From Prevotella aff. ruminicola Tc2-24 (GTDB lineage Bacteria; Bacteroidota; Bacteroidia; Bacteroidales; Bacteroidaceae): a DNA stretch of 64,000 bases. The translations under genes and the position numbers were made by a program. This document shows positions 16,886 through 22,558 of the stretch, piece by piece; the stretch's first letter is position 1, and each line of letters opens with the position of its first letter. The notes under the pieces are model-generated. The model worked only from the letters and a program-made list of their open reading frames with translations. It searched no databases and was not told the DNA's origin. Location: positions 944,585 through 1,008,584 of the forward strand of contig NZ_FOIQ01000001.1 in assembly GCF_900110895.1 (NCBI RefSeq), given 5' to 3'.

Positions 16886-17008
16886 GCGAAAATCAAAAAC
16901 GCCCGTAGCGAAGGGCGCTTGGCACGACGTGAAGTCGTACCATATTTGAAAGGAAATCTAAAGGATAACGCGGTACTCGCGATGAGTTTCCGCCTAAAGT
17001 ATAGAGAT
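16886..17008 (+). promoter_or_regulatory. Structured 5' leader of the lytic transglycosylase
   Basis: Three hairpins can be drawn in the leader: CGCCC/GGGCG, ACGAC/GTCGT and CGCG/CGCG, the last close to the start codon. It matches no riboswitch class that I recognise. It may control translation or RNA stability. Confidence 0.4.
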
Positions 17009-17497
17009 ATGATTCAAATATTTAAAAAGGTTAGTGTGAGCTTGATGGCTCTGGCATTGGTCACCACGACAGCTTCGGCTTCAGACCGCACCACCTCAAA
17101 CGCTGCTTATTCAAGTAAAACAAGCGTCAAGAGTGTCGCCAAGAGCAGCAAAACATCAAGCGTCAACTGGAATCCAGTAATGGATGCGATTATTCAAGTA
17201 GAAAGCGAAGGAAATCCCAACGCCGTGAGTGGAAACTCTGTAGGCGCTATGCAGATTACTCCGATTCTTGTGAGAGATTGCAATGATATTCTGAAAAGGA
17301 GGAAGAGTAGTAAGCGTTTCACGATGGCCGACCGTTACAGCGTCGCCAAGTCGAAGGAGATGTTCCTGTTAATTCAACAGCATTATAACCCTGAGAATAG
17401 CATTGAAAAGGCTATTCGCTCCTGGAACGGAGGAGTGCGTTATAGCGTCCGCGCGACCGAACGTTACTATCAGAAGGTTATGAGAAAGATGAAGTAA
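17009..17497 (+). CDS. Secreted lytic transglycosylase (SLT/lysozyme-like)
   Basis: The chosen ATG at 17009 gives a clean signal peptide (MIQIFKKVSVSLMALALVTT, cleaved after ASA); longer in-frame starts put a hydrophilic stretch before it. The mature protein has a Ser/Lys-rich linker, then an SLT-type domain with the catalytic-Glu motif QVESEGNPNAVSGNSVGAMQ. Later conserved parts are less typical. At 162 residues it is a single-domain periplasmic enzyme that would cleave peptidoglycan between MurNAc and GlcNAc. It has its own promoter, a long structured leader and a strong terminator at 17521-17567. Confidence 0.85.
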   Translation: MIQIFKKVSVSLMALALVTTTASASDRTTSNAAYSSKTSVKSVAKSSKTSSVNWNPVMDAIIQVESEGNPNAVSGNSVGAMQITPILVRDCNDILKRRKSSKRFTMADRYSVAKSKEMFLLIQQHYNPENSIEKAIRSWNGGVRYSVRATERYYQKVMRKMK

Positions 17498-17520
17498 GCT
17501 ATCTATTTCAAGAACTATAC

Positions 17521-17567
17521 AAATCCGGTTGCCAAGGTACAAACTTGGCGACCGGATTTTATTTTTG
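17521..17567 (+). terminator. Terminator of the lytic transglycosylase
   Basis: 15-bp nearly perfect arms around a 7-nt loop, followed by TTTTATTTTT, 24 nt after the stop codon. Confidence 0.9.
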
Positions 17568-17608
17568 CCCATACGGGAGCACGTGAGAACCAGACGGAGC
17601 AAAAAAAA

Positions 17609-17630
17609 GAAGTCCGAGCATTCGGACTTC
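17609..17630 (-). terminator. Terminator downstream of the tRNA-fMet region
   Basis: GAAGTCCGA/TCGGACTTC arms with a short loop; on the minus strand the hairpin runs into eight U residues (A tract 17601-17608). Confidence 0.85.
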
Positions 17631-17633
17631 ATT

Positions 17634-17730
17634 GTTGCGGAGGCAGGATTCGTAATCGTTTGCTTGCAAACGCTTTGACCCTGGTCAAAGAACGTCGACC
17701 GGGAGCACGGTCGAATCCTCCGTAAACGAA
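17634..17730 (-). repeat. tRNA-derived, hairpin-rich remnant
   Basis: Bases 17634-17652 repeat exactly 19 bp covering the 3' end of the neighbouring initiator tRNA gene (17759-17777). The rest folds into consecutive hairpins: GTTTGC/GCAAAC, CTTTGACC/GGTCAAAG and CGACCG/CGGTCG. They are closed by an outer stem (CGGAG/CTCCG and GATTCG/CGAATC with a bulge). It lies between two terminators on the minus strand. The hairpin loops are too short for a working anticodon arm. Confidence 0.6.
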
Positions 17731-17732
17731 AG

Positions 17733-17756
17733 GAACCCGACTACTGTCGGGTTCCG
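17733..17756 (-). terminator. Hairpin directly after tRNA-fMet
   Basis: GGAACCCGAC/GTCGGGTTCC arms around a 4-nt loop; the following minus-strand sequence TTTCGTTTACGG is only moderately U-rich, so read-through to the next terminator is likely. Confidence 0.7.
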
Positions 17757-17759
17757 TAG

Positions 17760-17832
17760 TTGCGGAGGCAGGATTCGAACGTGCGACCTCCAGGTTATGA
17801 GCCTGGCGAGCTACCAACTGCTCCACTCCGCG
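17760..17832 (-). tRNA. Initiator tRNA-Met (anticodon CAU)
   Basis: The 73-nt gene (CCA not encoded) has initiator hallmarks: a C1-A72 mismatch in the acceptor stem (CGCGGAG/CTCCGCA) and A11:U24 in the D stem (GAGC/GCTC). The anticodon loop is CTCATAA. The anticodon stem is CCAGG/CCTGG, so only two of the three usual consecutive G:C pairs are present. Confidence 0.93.
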
Positions 17833-17943
17833 ATGTTATTTTTCTTAAGCGGGTGCAAAGGTACAACTATTTTTCGAGCTAACCAAATAATTAGGCCATT
17901 TTTTTGAAAAAACATTGTTTTTATAACTTTTCACGTCCTTTTC

Positions 17944-17975
17944 TTTGTTCATTTCAAAGAAATCCTTTACTTTTG
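17944..17975 (+). promoter_or_regulatory. Promoter of the tetR-fabG-rluA genes
   Basis: TTTG (17944-17947), 20 nt, TACTTTTG (17968-17975). Confidence 0.85.
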
Positions 17976-18025
17976 CACATTATAATTGCCGTGTGCAATT
18001 CCACAAAAGCAAGGAGGAAAAAAAT

Positions 18026-18619
18026 ATGTCCATATCCAAGACAAGACAAAAACTGGTAGACGTAGCACGCCAGTTGTTCGCCATGAACGGACTGGAGAAT
18101 ACGACGATGAACGACATTGCCTTGCAATCAGGCAAGGGGCGTCGTACATTATATACCTATTTCAAGTCGAAAGAAGAGATCTACTATGCTGTCATCGAGA
18201 GTGAGCTGGAGCGCCTGAGCGACAAGCTCGACGAGGTGGCAGCCCGCAAGATCCGTCCTCAGGACAAGATCATCGAGCTGATCTACACCCATCTGAGCAT
18301 GATTCGTGAGACAGTGGTGCGCAACGGCAACCTGCGTGCCGAGTTCTTCCGTAACATCTGGATGGTCGAGAAGGTGCGCAAGCATTTCGACGATGCCGAG
18401 ATAGAGCTCTTCCGCAAGGTTTACACCGAAGGCAAGGAAGACGGTGAGTTCGACATCGACAATGTGGAGCTCGTGGCCGACATCACCCACTATTGTATCA
18501 AGGGTCTCGAGGTACCTTATATATATGGGCGCATCGCGCATGGCATGAAAGAGGAAGACACCAAGCCTCAGGTAGCCAAGGTCGTCTACGGAGCACTTGG
18601 AAAGTTCCAGAAGAAATAA
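18026..18619 (+). CDS. TetR/AcrR family regulator
   Basis: ATG at 18026 is preceded by AAGGAGG, a strong Shine-Dalgarno sequence that is uncommon in this window and fixes the start. The 197-residue protein has the TetR HTH at residues ~8-55 (DVARQLFAMNGLENTTMNDIA, then GKGRRTLYTYFKSKEEIY) and an all-helical ligand-binding domain. It precedes fabG by 61 nt on the same strand and may belong to the same transcript, which suggests control of fatty acid synthesis or membrane lipid balance. That link is inferred from position; the ligand is unknown. Confidence 0.93.
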   Translation: MSISKTRQKLVDVARQLFAMNGLENTTMNDIALQSGKGRRTLYTYFKSKEEIYYAVIESELERLSDKLDEVAARKIRPQDKIIELIYTHLSMIRETVVRNGNLRAEFFRNIWMVEKVRKHFDDAEIELFRKVYTEGKEDGEFDIDNVELVADITHYCIKGLEVPYIYGRIAHGMKEEDTKPQVAKVVYGALGKFQKK

Positions 18620-18680
18620 AGACCATATTAAGAATAAACATTATAAACATTATAACCATTAAAAGAACTAAAGAATAATT

Positions 18681-19418
18681 ATGGGATTACTAGAAGGTAA
18701 GACAGCCCTGATCACAGGAGCTGCACGCGGTATCGGAAAAGCTATCGCACTGAAGTTTGCCGAAGAAGGCGCGAACATCGCATTCACCGACCTCGCCGTT
18801 AACGAGGAGACGGAGAAGGAAATTGCCGCCAAGGGCGTCAAGGCCAAGAGCTACGCATCCAACGCTGCCGATTTCGCACAGACAGAAGAGGTGGTCAAGG
18901 CCGTAAAGGAAGAGTTTGGAAGCATCGATATCCTGGTGAACAACGCAGGTATCACGAAAGACGGTCTGATGCTCCGCATGACAGAGCAGCAGTGGGACGC
19001 CGTCATCGCCGTCAACCTGAAGTCTGCTTTTAACTTCATCCACGCCTGCATCCCCGTGATGATGCGTCAGCGTGGCGGTTCGATCATCAACATGGCCTCT
19101 GTCGTAGGTGTTCACGGAAATGCTGGTCAGGCCAACTACGCCGCCTCCAAGGCCGGTCTGATTGCCCTCGCCAAGAGTATTGGTCAGGAGATGGGTCCGA
19201 AGGGTATCCGTGCCAACGCCATCGCCCCAGGCTTCATCGACACAGCCATGACTCAGGCTCTGCCAGATGACATCCGCAAGGAATGGATCAACAAGATTCC
19301 CCTGCGCCGTGGTGGACAGGTTGAGGATATCGCCAACGTGGCCACGTTCCTGGCATCCGACCTCTCAAGCTATGTCAGCGGTCAGGTGATTCAGGTCGAC
19401 GGTGGTATGAACATGTAG
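18681..19418 (+). CDS. fabG: 3-oxoacyl-[ACP] reductase FabG
   Basis: This 245-residue short-chain dehydrogenase has all FabG landmarks: NADPH motif TGAARGIGKAIA (residues ~11-22), NNAGITKDGLMLRM, the active-site Ser (NMASVVGVHGNAGQ) and YAASKAG with the catalytic Tyr and Lys, and the C-terminal SGQVIQVDGGMNM. It reduces 3-oxoacyl-ACP in fatty acid elongation. It follows tetR and precedes the pseudouridine synthase gene by 4 nt, so the three may form one transcript. Confidence 0.96.
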   Translation: MGLLEGKTALITGAARGIGKAIALKFAEEGANIAFTDLAVNEETEKEIAAKGVKAKSYASNAADFAQTEEVVKAVKEEFGSIDILVNNAGITKDGLMLRMTEQQWDAVIAVNLKSAFNFIHACIPVMMRQRGGSIINMASVVGVHGNAGQANYAASKAGLIALAKSIGQEMGPKGIRANAIAPGFIDTAMTQALPDDIRKEWINKIPLRRGGQVEDIANVATFLASDLSSYVSGQVIQVDGGMNM

Positions 19419-19422
19419 GATT

Positions 19423-20118
19423 ATGGAGGTCGTTTACGAAGACAACCATATTATCATTGTCAACAAACAGAGTGGGGAGATCGTCCAGGGCGATAAGACT
19501 GGCGATCGCCCCCTCTCTGATATTGTAAAAGATTATATCAAAGAAAAGTACCAGAAGCCGGGAGCCGTTTTCCTCGGTGTGGTGCATCGTTTAGACCGCC
19601 CCGTCAGCGGTCTGGTCATTTTTGCCCGTACCTCCAAGGCCCTCACACGCCTCAACAAGATGTTCGTCGAGGGAGAAGTGCACAAGACCTACTGGGCGAT
19701 TGTGAAGAAAGAGACAGGAACCAGAAGCCAGGATACAGGAGAATGGCATACGCTCACCCACTGGCTCGTACGTAACGAGAAGCAGAACAAGAGCTACGCC
19801 TACGACCACGAGAAGCCCAACGCCAAGAAAGCCATTCTGAAGTACAGAACCATCGGACAGTCAGATAATTACACACTCCTGGAGGTGAACCTGATGACAG
19901 GCCGCCACCATCAGATACGCTGTCAGTTGGCAGCCATGGGCTGTCCCATCAAGGGCGACCTCAAGTACGGAGCTCCACGAAGCAATCCTGACGGCAGCAT
20001 CTCCCTGATGTCACGCCGCGTGGAGTTCATCCATCCCGTATCCAAAGCGCCGATCATTGTCGACGCCCCCATCCCCCAAGACCCGCTCTGGCAGGCCCTC
20101 GTCCCAGCGAACCGCTGA
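19423..20118 (+). CDS. RluA-family pseudouridine synthase
   Basis: This 231-residue protein has the catalytic HRLDRPVSGLVIFARTSKA motif with the essential Asp, and later MTGRHHQIRCQLAAMGCPI and DLKYGAP, all typical of RluA/RluD/TruC enzymes. There is no N-terminal S4 domain, so it resembles the short TruC/RluA type that modifies tRNA or rRNA uridines; the exact site cannot be read from sequence. It starts 4 nt after fabG. A hairpin at 20166-20185 follows. Confidence 0.92.
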   Translation: MEVVYEDNHIIIVNKQSGEIVQGDKTGDRPLSDIVKDYIKEKYQKPGAVFLGVVHRLDRPVSGLVIFARTSKALTRLNKMFVEGEVHKTYWAIVKKETGTRSQDTGEWHTLTHWLVRNEKQNKSYAYDHEKPNAKKAILKYRTIGQSDNYTLLEVNLMTGRHHQIRCQLAAMGCPIKGDLKYGAPRSNPDGSISLMSRRVEFIHPVSKAPIIVDAPIPQDPLWQALVPANR

Positions 20119-20165
20119 CACGCGGACATTAATATTGTCAATTATATTCATAAACAAAAGAAAGA

Positions 20166-20185
20166 GAATTCCATTTCTGGAATTC
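20166..20185. terminator. Bidirectional hairpin after rluA
   Basis: GAATTCCA/TGGAATTC with a TTTC loop, between the convergent rluA and His-rich genes; short U-rich stretches on both sides. Confidence 0.6.
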
Positions 20186-20234
20186 CCTTTAACGGTCCCG
20201 ATATGCACATCGGGCATATATGGATTATTGCAAG

Positions 20235-20678
20235 TCAGAAGTGAATGCTCACATGACCGTTCGAGCCGTGTACCACCAGTGACGCATGCGTATGATGGGG
20301 TGCCGGATGATGGCGATGGTGCGGAGCGTGCCTCTTCGGCATCGGTACGGGCTTCGGCATCGGTGCGGGCTTCGGCATCGGACGATAGAAGTGAGACAGA
20401 CGGATATACCTGTCGTACTGTGAGGCCGTGAGCACTCTGCGTAGCATGCGGTTACGGTGTTTCCAGCTCTTTCCATAGGCATTGCTATGATGATTGACAC
20501 TGCGCAGATAGTCGAAGTTGATGTCATAGACTGCGTGATACTGTGCTGGCATCAGATGGAGCTCATGTGTCATCTTATCCGTCATATACTTTGCCTCATG
20601 TCTGGCCTCGGTATGTGTTAAAGCATTGGCAGTGATGGCTATCGTCATCAGCATGCTCAGAATCATCATCTTCTTCAT
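20235..20678 (-). CDS. Small secreted His-rich protein with PMPKP repeats
   Basis: This 147-residue protein has a signal peptide (MKKMMILSMLMTIAITANA) and a middle section (EAKYMTDKMTHELHLMPAQY, then VYDINFDYL) of a type I associate with small Bacteroidota periplasmic proteins, though I cannot name the family. It ends in a PMPKPAPMPKPVPMPK repeat followed by a His-rich tail (APHHRHHPAPHHTHASL). The tail could bind metal. The Pro repeat comes from an 18-bp DNA tandem repeat at 20334-20381. It has its own consensus promoter (20725-20755). Confidence 0.75.
   Translation of the reverse strand: MKKMMILSMLMTIAITANALTHTEARHEAKYMTDKMTHELHLMPAQYHAVYDINFDYLRSVNHHSNAYGKSWKHRNRMLRRVLTASQYDRYIRLSHFYRPMPKPAPMPKPVPMPKRHAPHHRHHPAPHHTHASLVVHGSNGHVSIHF
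20334..20381 (-). repeat. 18-bp coding tandem repeat (2.7 copies)
   Basis: Units at 20334-20351, 20352-20369 and a partial 20370-20381 differ by one base. They encode the PMPKPA-type repeats of the His-rich protein, and copy number could vary by slippage without a frameshift. Confidence 0.85.
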
Positions 20679-20724
20679 AATCGTTGAGTTTAAATGGTTA
20701 TACTTTTATTTGCTTTTGTTGATG

Positions 20725-20755
20725 CAAAGATACACACATCCTGCTCCGTTTCAAA
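20725..20755 (-). promoter_or_regulatory. Promoter of the His-rich protein, overlapped by a palindrome
   Basis: On the minus strand: TTTG (20755-20752), 19 nt, TATCTTTG (20732-20725). An imperfect palindrome with arms CCGTTT/AAACGG and AGGAA/TTCCT (about 20746-20775) overlaps the -33 element and could be an operator. Confidence 0.75.
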
Positions 20756-20854
20756 AGGAATGTTCCTAAAACGGAGGAGGATTTCCCCTAAAGATACGAG
20801 GGATTCCCCTACTGCCCCATCAGGCAGCAGAGCAAAGAAGACGATGCTATTATA

Positions 20855-21469
20855 TTAAGGTTTAGGCGAGAAAAAGAGCGTCCAGCGATAGAGGTTACAG
20901 CCGACAAAGTTGCCGAGCACCTCAGACACATACACCACCAATACAGACCCCTGCACCACCTGTTCGGCAGGAGACACCAGGAAATAGAAAGCATCCGCGA
21001 TGGAGTGCGCGAAGCCACAGAGTATGAACACAGGCACACCGAGCACGAGTGGCAGCATTTTCCCCTTGCGGGCGAACTCCACCGCCGTTGTCATAATAAA
21101 TCCACAGCCGATGGCCAGCAAGAAGCACGCCCACGGTCCCTTTGCCAACCTGCCAGCAAGGATCTTCGAGGCCGGCTCTACGCAGTCGGGCTGAGCATAA
21201 GCGATGAGCCATGCCGAGAGCAGGCATCCCACGATATTACCCAACAAAACGACCGTCAGCATCGCCCAGTCGCCCTGACGACGGATGAATCCAGCCGTAC
21301 CCGTATAGAGCTTCAGTCCATAGTACACCACGGTGGTCAGTCCGAAGGCGAACAGCACCGCACCAGCCACGCCACCCACGCGCAGGTTCACCACGCAACC
21401 AATTGAAATACAGATACCTGCAAGAATTGCCAAAGGAAAAATCTCCTGTAATAAACTCACTTTCTTCAT
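20855..21469 (-). CDS. Short formate/nitrite transporter (FNT) family protein
   Basis: ATG at 21469 gives MKKVSLLQEIFPLAILAGIC; a longer frame runs back into repeat DNA and is rejected. The 204-residue protein has about six hydrophobic segments and FNT-like signatures: GLKLYTGTAGF after the second segment and NIVGCLLSAWL and NFVGCNLYRW Asn-Gly motifs. Typical FNT channels are 260-285 residues, so this is a short, divergent version lacking long termini. It would carry small monovalent acids such as formate or nitrite across the inner membrane; the substrate is uncertain. The promoter lies within an interspersed repeat and the start is 8 nt after the -7 box, so the mRNA has almost no leader. 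Confidence 0.82.
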   Translation of the reverse strand: MKKVSLLQEIFPLAILAGICISIGCVVNLRVGGVAGAVLFAFGLTTVVYYGLKLYTGTAGFIRRQGDWAMLTVVLLGNIVGCLLSAWLIAYAQPDCVEPASKILAGRLAKGPWACFLLAIGCGFIMTTAVEFARKGKMLPLVLGVPVFILCGFAHSIADAFYFLVSPAEQVVQGSVLVVYVSEVLGNFVGCNLYRWTLFFSPKP

Positions 21470-21477
21470 AATGGTTA

Positions 21478-21508
21478 CAAAGTTACGAAAAGTCGAGCGC
21501 AAAACAAA
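21478..21508 (-). promoter_or_regulatory. FNT promoter carried by interspersed repeat
   Basis: On the minus strand TTTG (21508-21505), 19 nt, TAACTTTG (21485-21478). The element belongs to the 79-bp repeat at 21478-21556. Confidence 0.85.
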
Positions 21509-21556
21509 GAAACTTGTTTCTTTTTTTTGCCGAGACGGAGTAACTTCGCGGTCGAA
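21478..21556 (-). repeat. 79-bp interspersed promoter repeat, copy 1
   Basis: It is nearly identical to 44940-45017: one base change and one T indel in a poly-T run. Each copy directly precedes a minus-strand gene (FNT here, exoA there) and supplies its promoter. A degenerate second unit follows (about 21561-21625). Confidence 0.9.
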
Positions 21557-21644
21557 CGACCGCAGAGTCACGCAAAAAAACGAGCGAAATGCAAAAGAAA
21601 AACTTGTTTTCTTTTCATTTCCGAGTGCATACGAGGAGATCAAA

Positions 21645-21687
21645 CGGTCCAGAGGTGATCCAGAGGCGGTCCAGAGGTGATCCAGAG
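21645..21687. repeat. 22-bp tandem repeat (2 copies)
   Basis: Units 21645-21666 and 21667-21687 are the same apart from the end. They can also be read as four 11-bp units containing TCCAGAGG. Confidence 0.85.
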
Positions 21688-21743
21688 TTACGCAAAAACA
21701 AGAGAAAATATTTAACATTTTATATGATAGTGCAAAACTGACG

Positions 21744-21960
21744 TATTGGACATTGGACAATTGGACAATTGGACAAAACTAAAATTTGATTGGAATCGAC
21801 GGTACTAATGACAATAATTTAATTATATTATATATTATAATATATAATATAATTAATATAATATAATATATTAATTATTTCTTTTCTTTGTCTTGGTTTC
21901 GACAAAGAAAAAAACTTTTTGTCCAATTGTCCAATTGTCCAATTGTCCAAAATGTCCAAG
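21744..21960. repeat. Inverted 8-bp tandem arrays flanking an AT-rich core
   Basis: ATTGGACA repeats with an 8-bp period (three clean copies 21752-21775, plus degenerate ones from 21744) on the left. TGTCCAAT repeats (four copies, 21920-21960) on the right are the reverse complement. The middle holds about 60 bp of nearly pure A/T around 21815-21880. The arms could form a large cruciform. Confidence 0.85.
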
Positions 21961-22055
21961 GCCTCAGCAAAGCGAATATTGATAGAATAAATTTACACAG
22001 CCAACGCATCCGAAGGTAAGACTACAGCAGGCTCCCAGCAACGTCGCCGTCTGCT

Positions 22056-22108
22056 CGGAGGAAAACAGGAGTTTCATCGGAGGAAAGTCGGCCTTTCCAC
22101 GGAGGAAA
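22056..22108. repeat. 22-bp-spaced CGGAGGAAA repeats
   Basis: CGGAGGAAA occurs at 22056, 22078 and 22100, exactly 22 bp apart, with degenerate sequence between. Confidence 0.75.
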
Positions 22109-22176
22109 CCCCGAGGGCGCTGAAACGCCCTGAATACGGGGCGTTCAGGATCGGCCGAGCACCTGACAAATTTTAT

Positions 22177-22268
22177 TTACTTCCATAGGAAGGCGCAGCC
22201 TACTTCCGTAGGAAGGAACGACCTACTTTCGTTGGAAGAAGCGACCTACCTCCGTAGGAAGGAACGCC
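22177..22268. repeat. 23-bp palindromic tandem repeat (4 copies)
   Basis: Four units of 23 bp start at 22177, 22200, 22223 and 22246. Each contains a small palindrome of the form CTTCCGTAGGAAG. The second and fourth differ at only a few bases. Confidence 0.9.
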
Positions 22269-22324
22269 CTACGGCGGCATATGGCGAGGTCTGAGAGATG
22301 GGCAAAACGCACAGAAGTATGGGT

Positions 22325-22354
22325 CATAACATGCCATAACATGCAATAACGTGC
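22325..22354. repeat. 10-bp tandem repeat (3 copies)
   Basis: CATAACATGC at 22325 and 22335, and AATAACGTGC at 22345. Confidence 0.85.
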
Positions 22355-22382
22355 AACAACTGAATTCGCACAAGGAAAATGC

Positions 22383-22413
22383 TTGGTGATTGGCGCGATT
22401 ATTCGTAATTTTG
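22383..22413 (+). promoter_or_regulatory. Distal tamB promoter
   Basis: TTG (22383-22385), 20 nt, TAATTTTG (22406-22413), about 145 nt upstream of tamB. Confidence 0.55.
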
Positions 22414-22528
22414 CAGCAAGAAATCAATCAGATGACATTTTCGCCCCCGCAAATACTCACATCTGGTCAAGATACGAAAAAACAAGTGAAAATATCTAAA
22501 GTTGACGTGTTATTTCAAAGAAATATTG

Positions 22529-22536
22529 TACTTTTG
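22529..22536 (+). promoter_or_regulatory. Proximal tamB promoter (-7 box)
   Basis: TACTTTTG followed by CACC; the -33 element is weak. It lies 22 nt before the tamB ATG. Confidence 0.6.
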
Positions 22537-22558
22537 CACCATCGACCATTAGAAACGA

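Larger units (their letters stand above)
21470..22558. other. 1.1-kb gene-free region full of repeats
   Basis: No convincing gene on either strand. It holds the promoter repeat, several tandem arrays listed separately, and two promoters reading into tamB. Confidence 0.75.

Noticed and set aside
17634..17730. Second tRNA beside tRNA-fMet
   Set aside because: It shares the tRNA 3' end, but no 7-nt anticodon loop or proper D/T arms can be folded; kept only as a remnant.
17629..17826. Small minus-strand ORF over tRNA-fMet
   Set aside because: It overlaps the tRNA and the tRNA-like remnant and has no homology signal.
20679..20854. Small RNA between the His-rich and FNT genes
   Set aside because: Only short palindromes and a weak CTGCC/GGCAG hairpin are visible, with no promoter-terminator pair of its own.
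22177..22268. CRISPR array
   Set aside because: The 23-bp units abut with no spacers and there are no cas genes. It is a tandem repeat.
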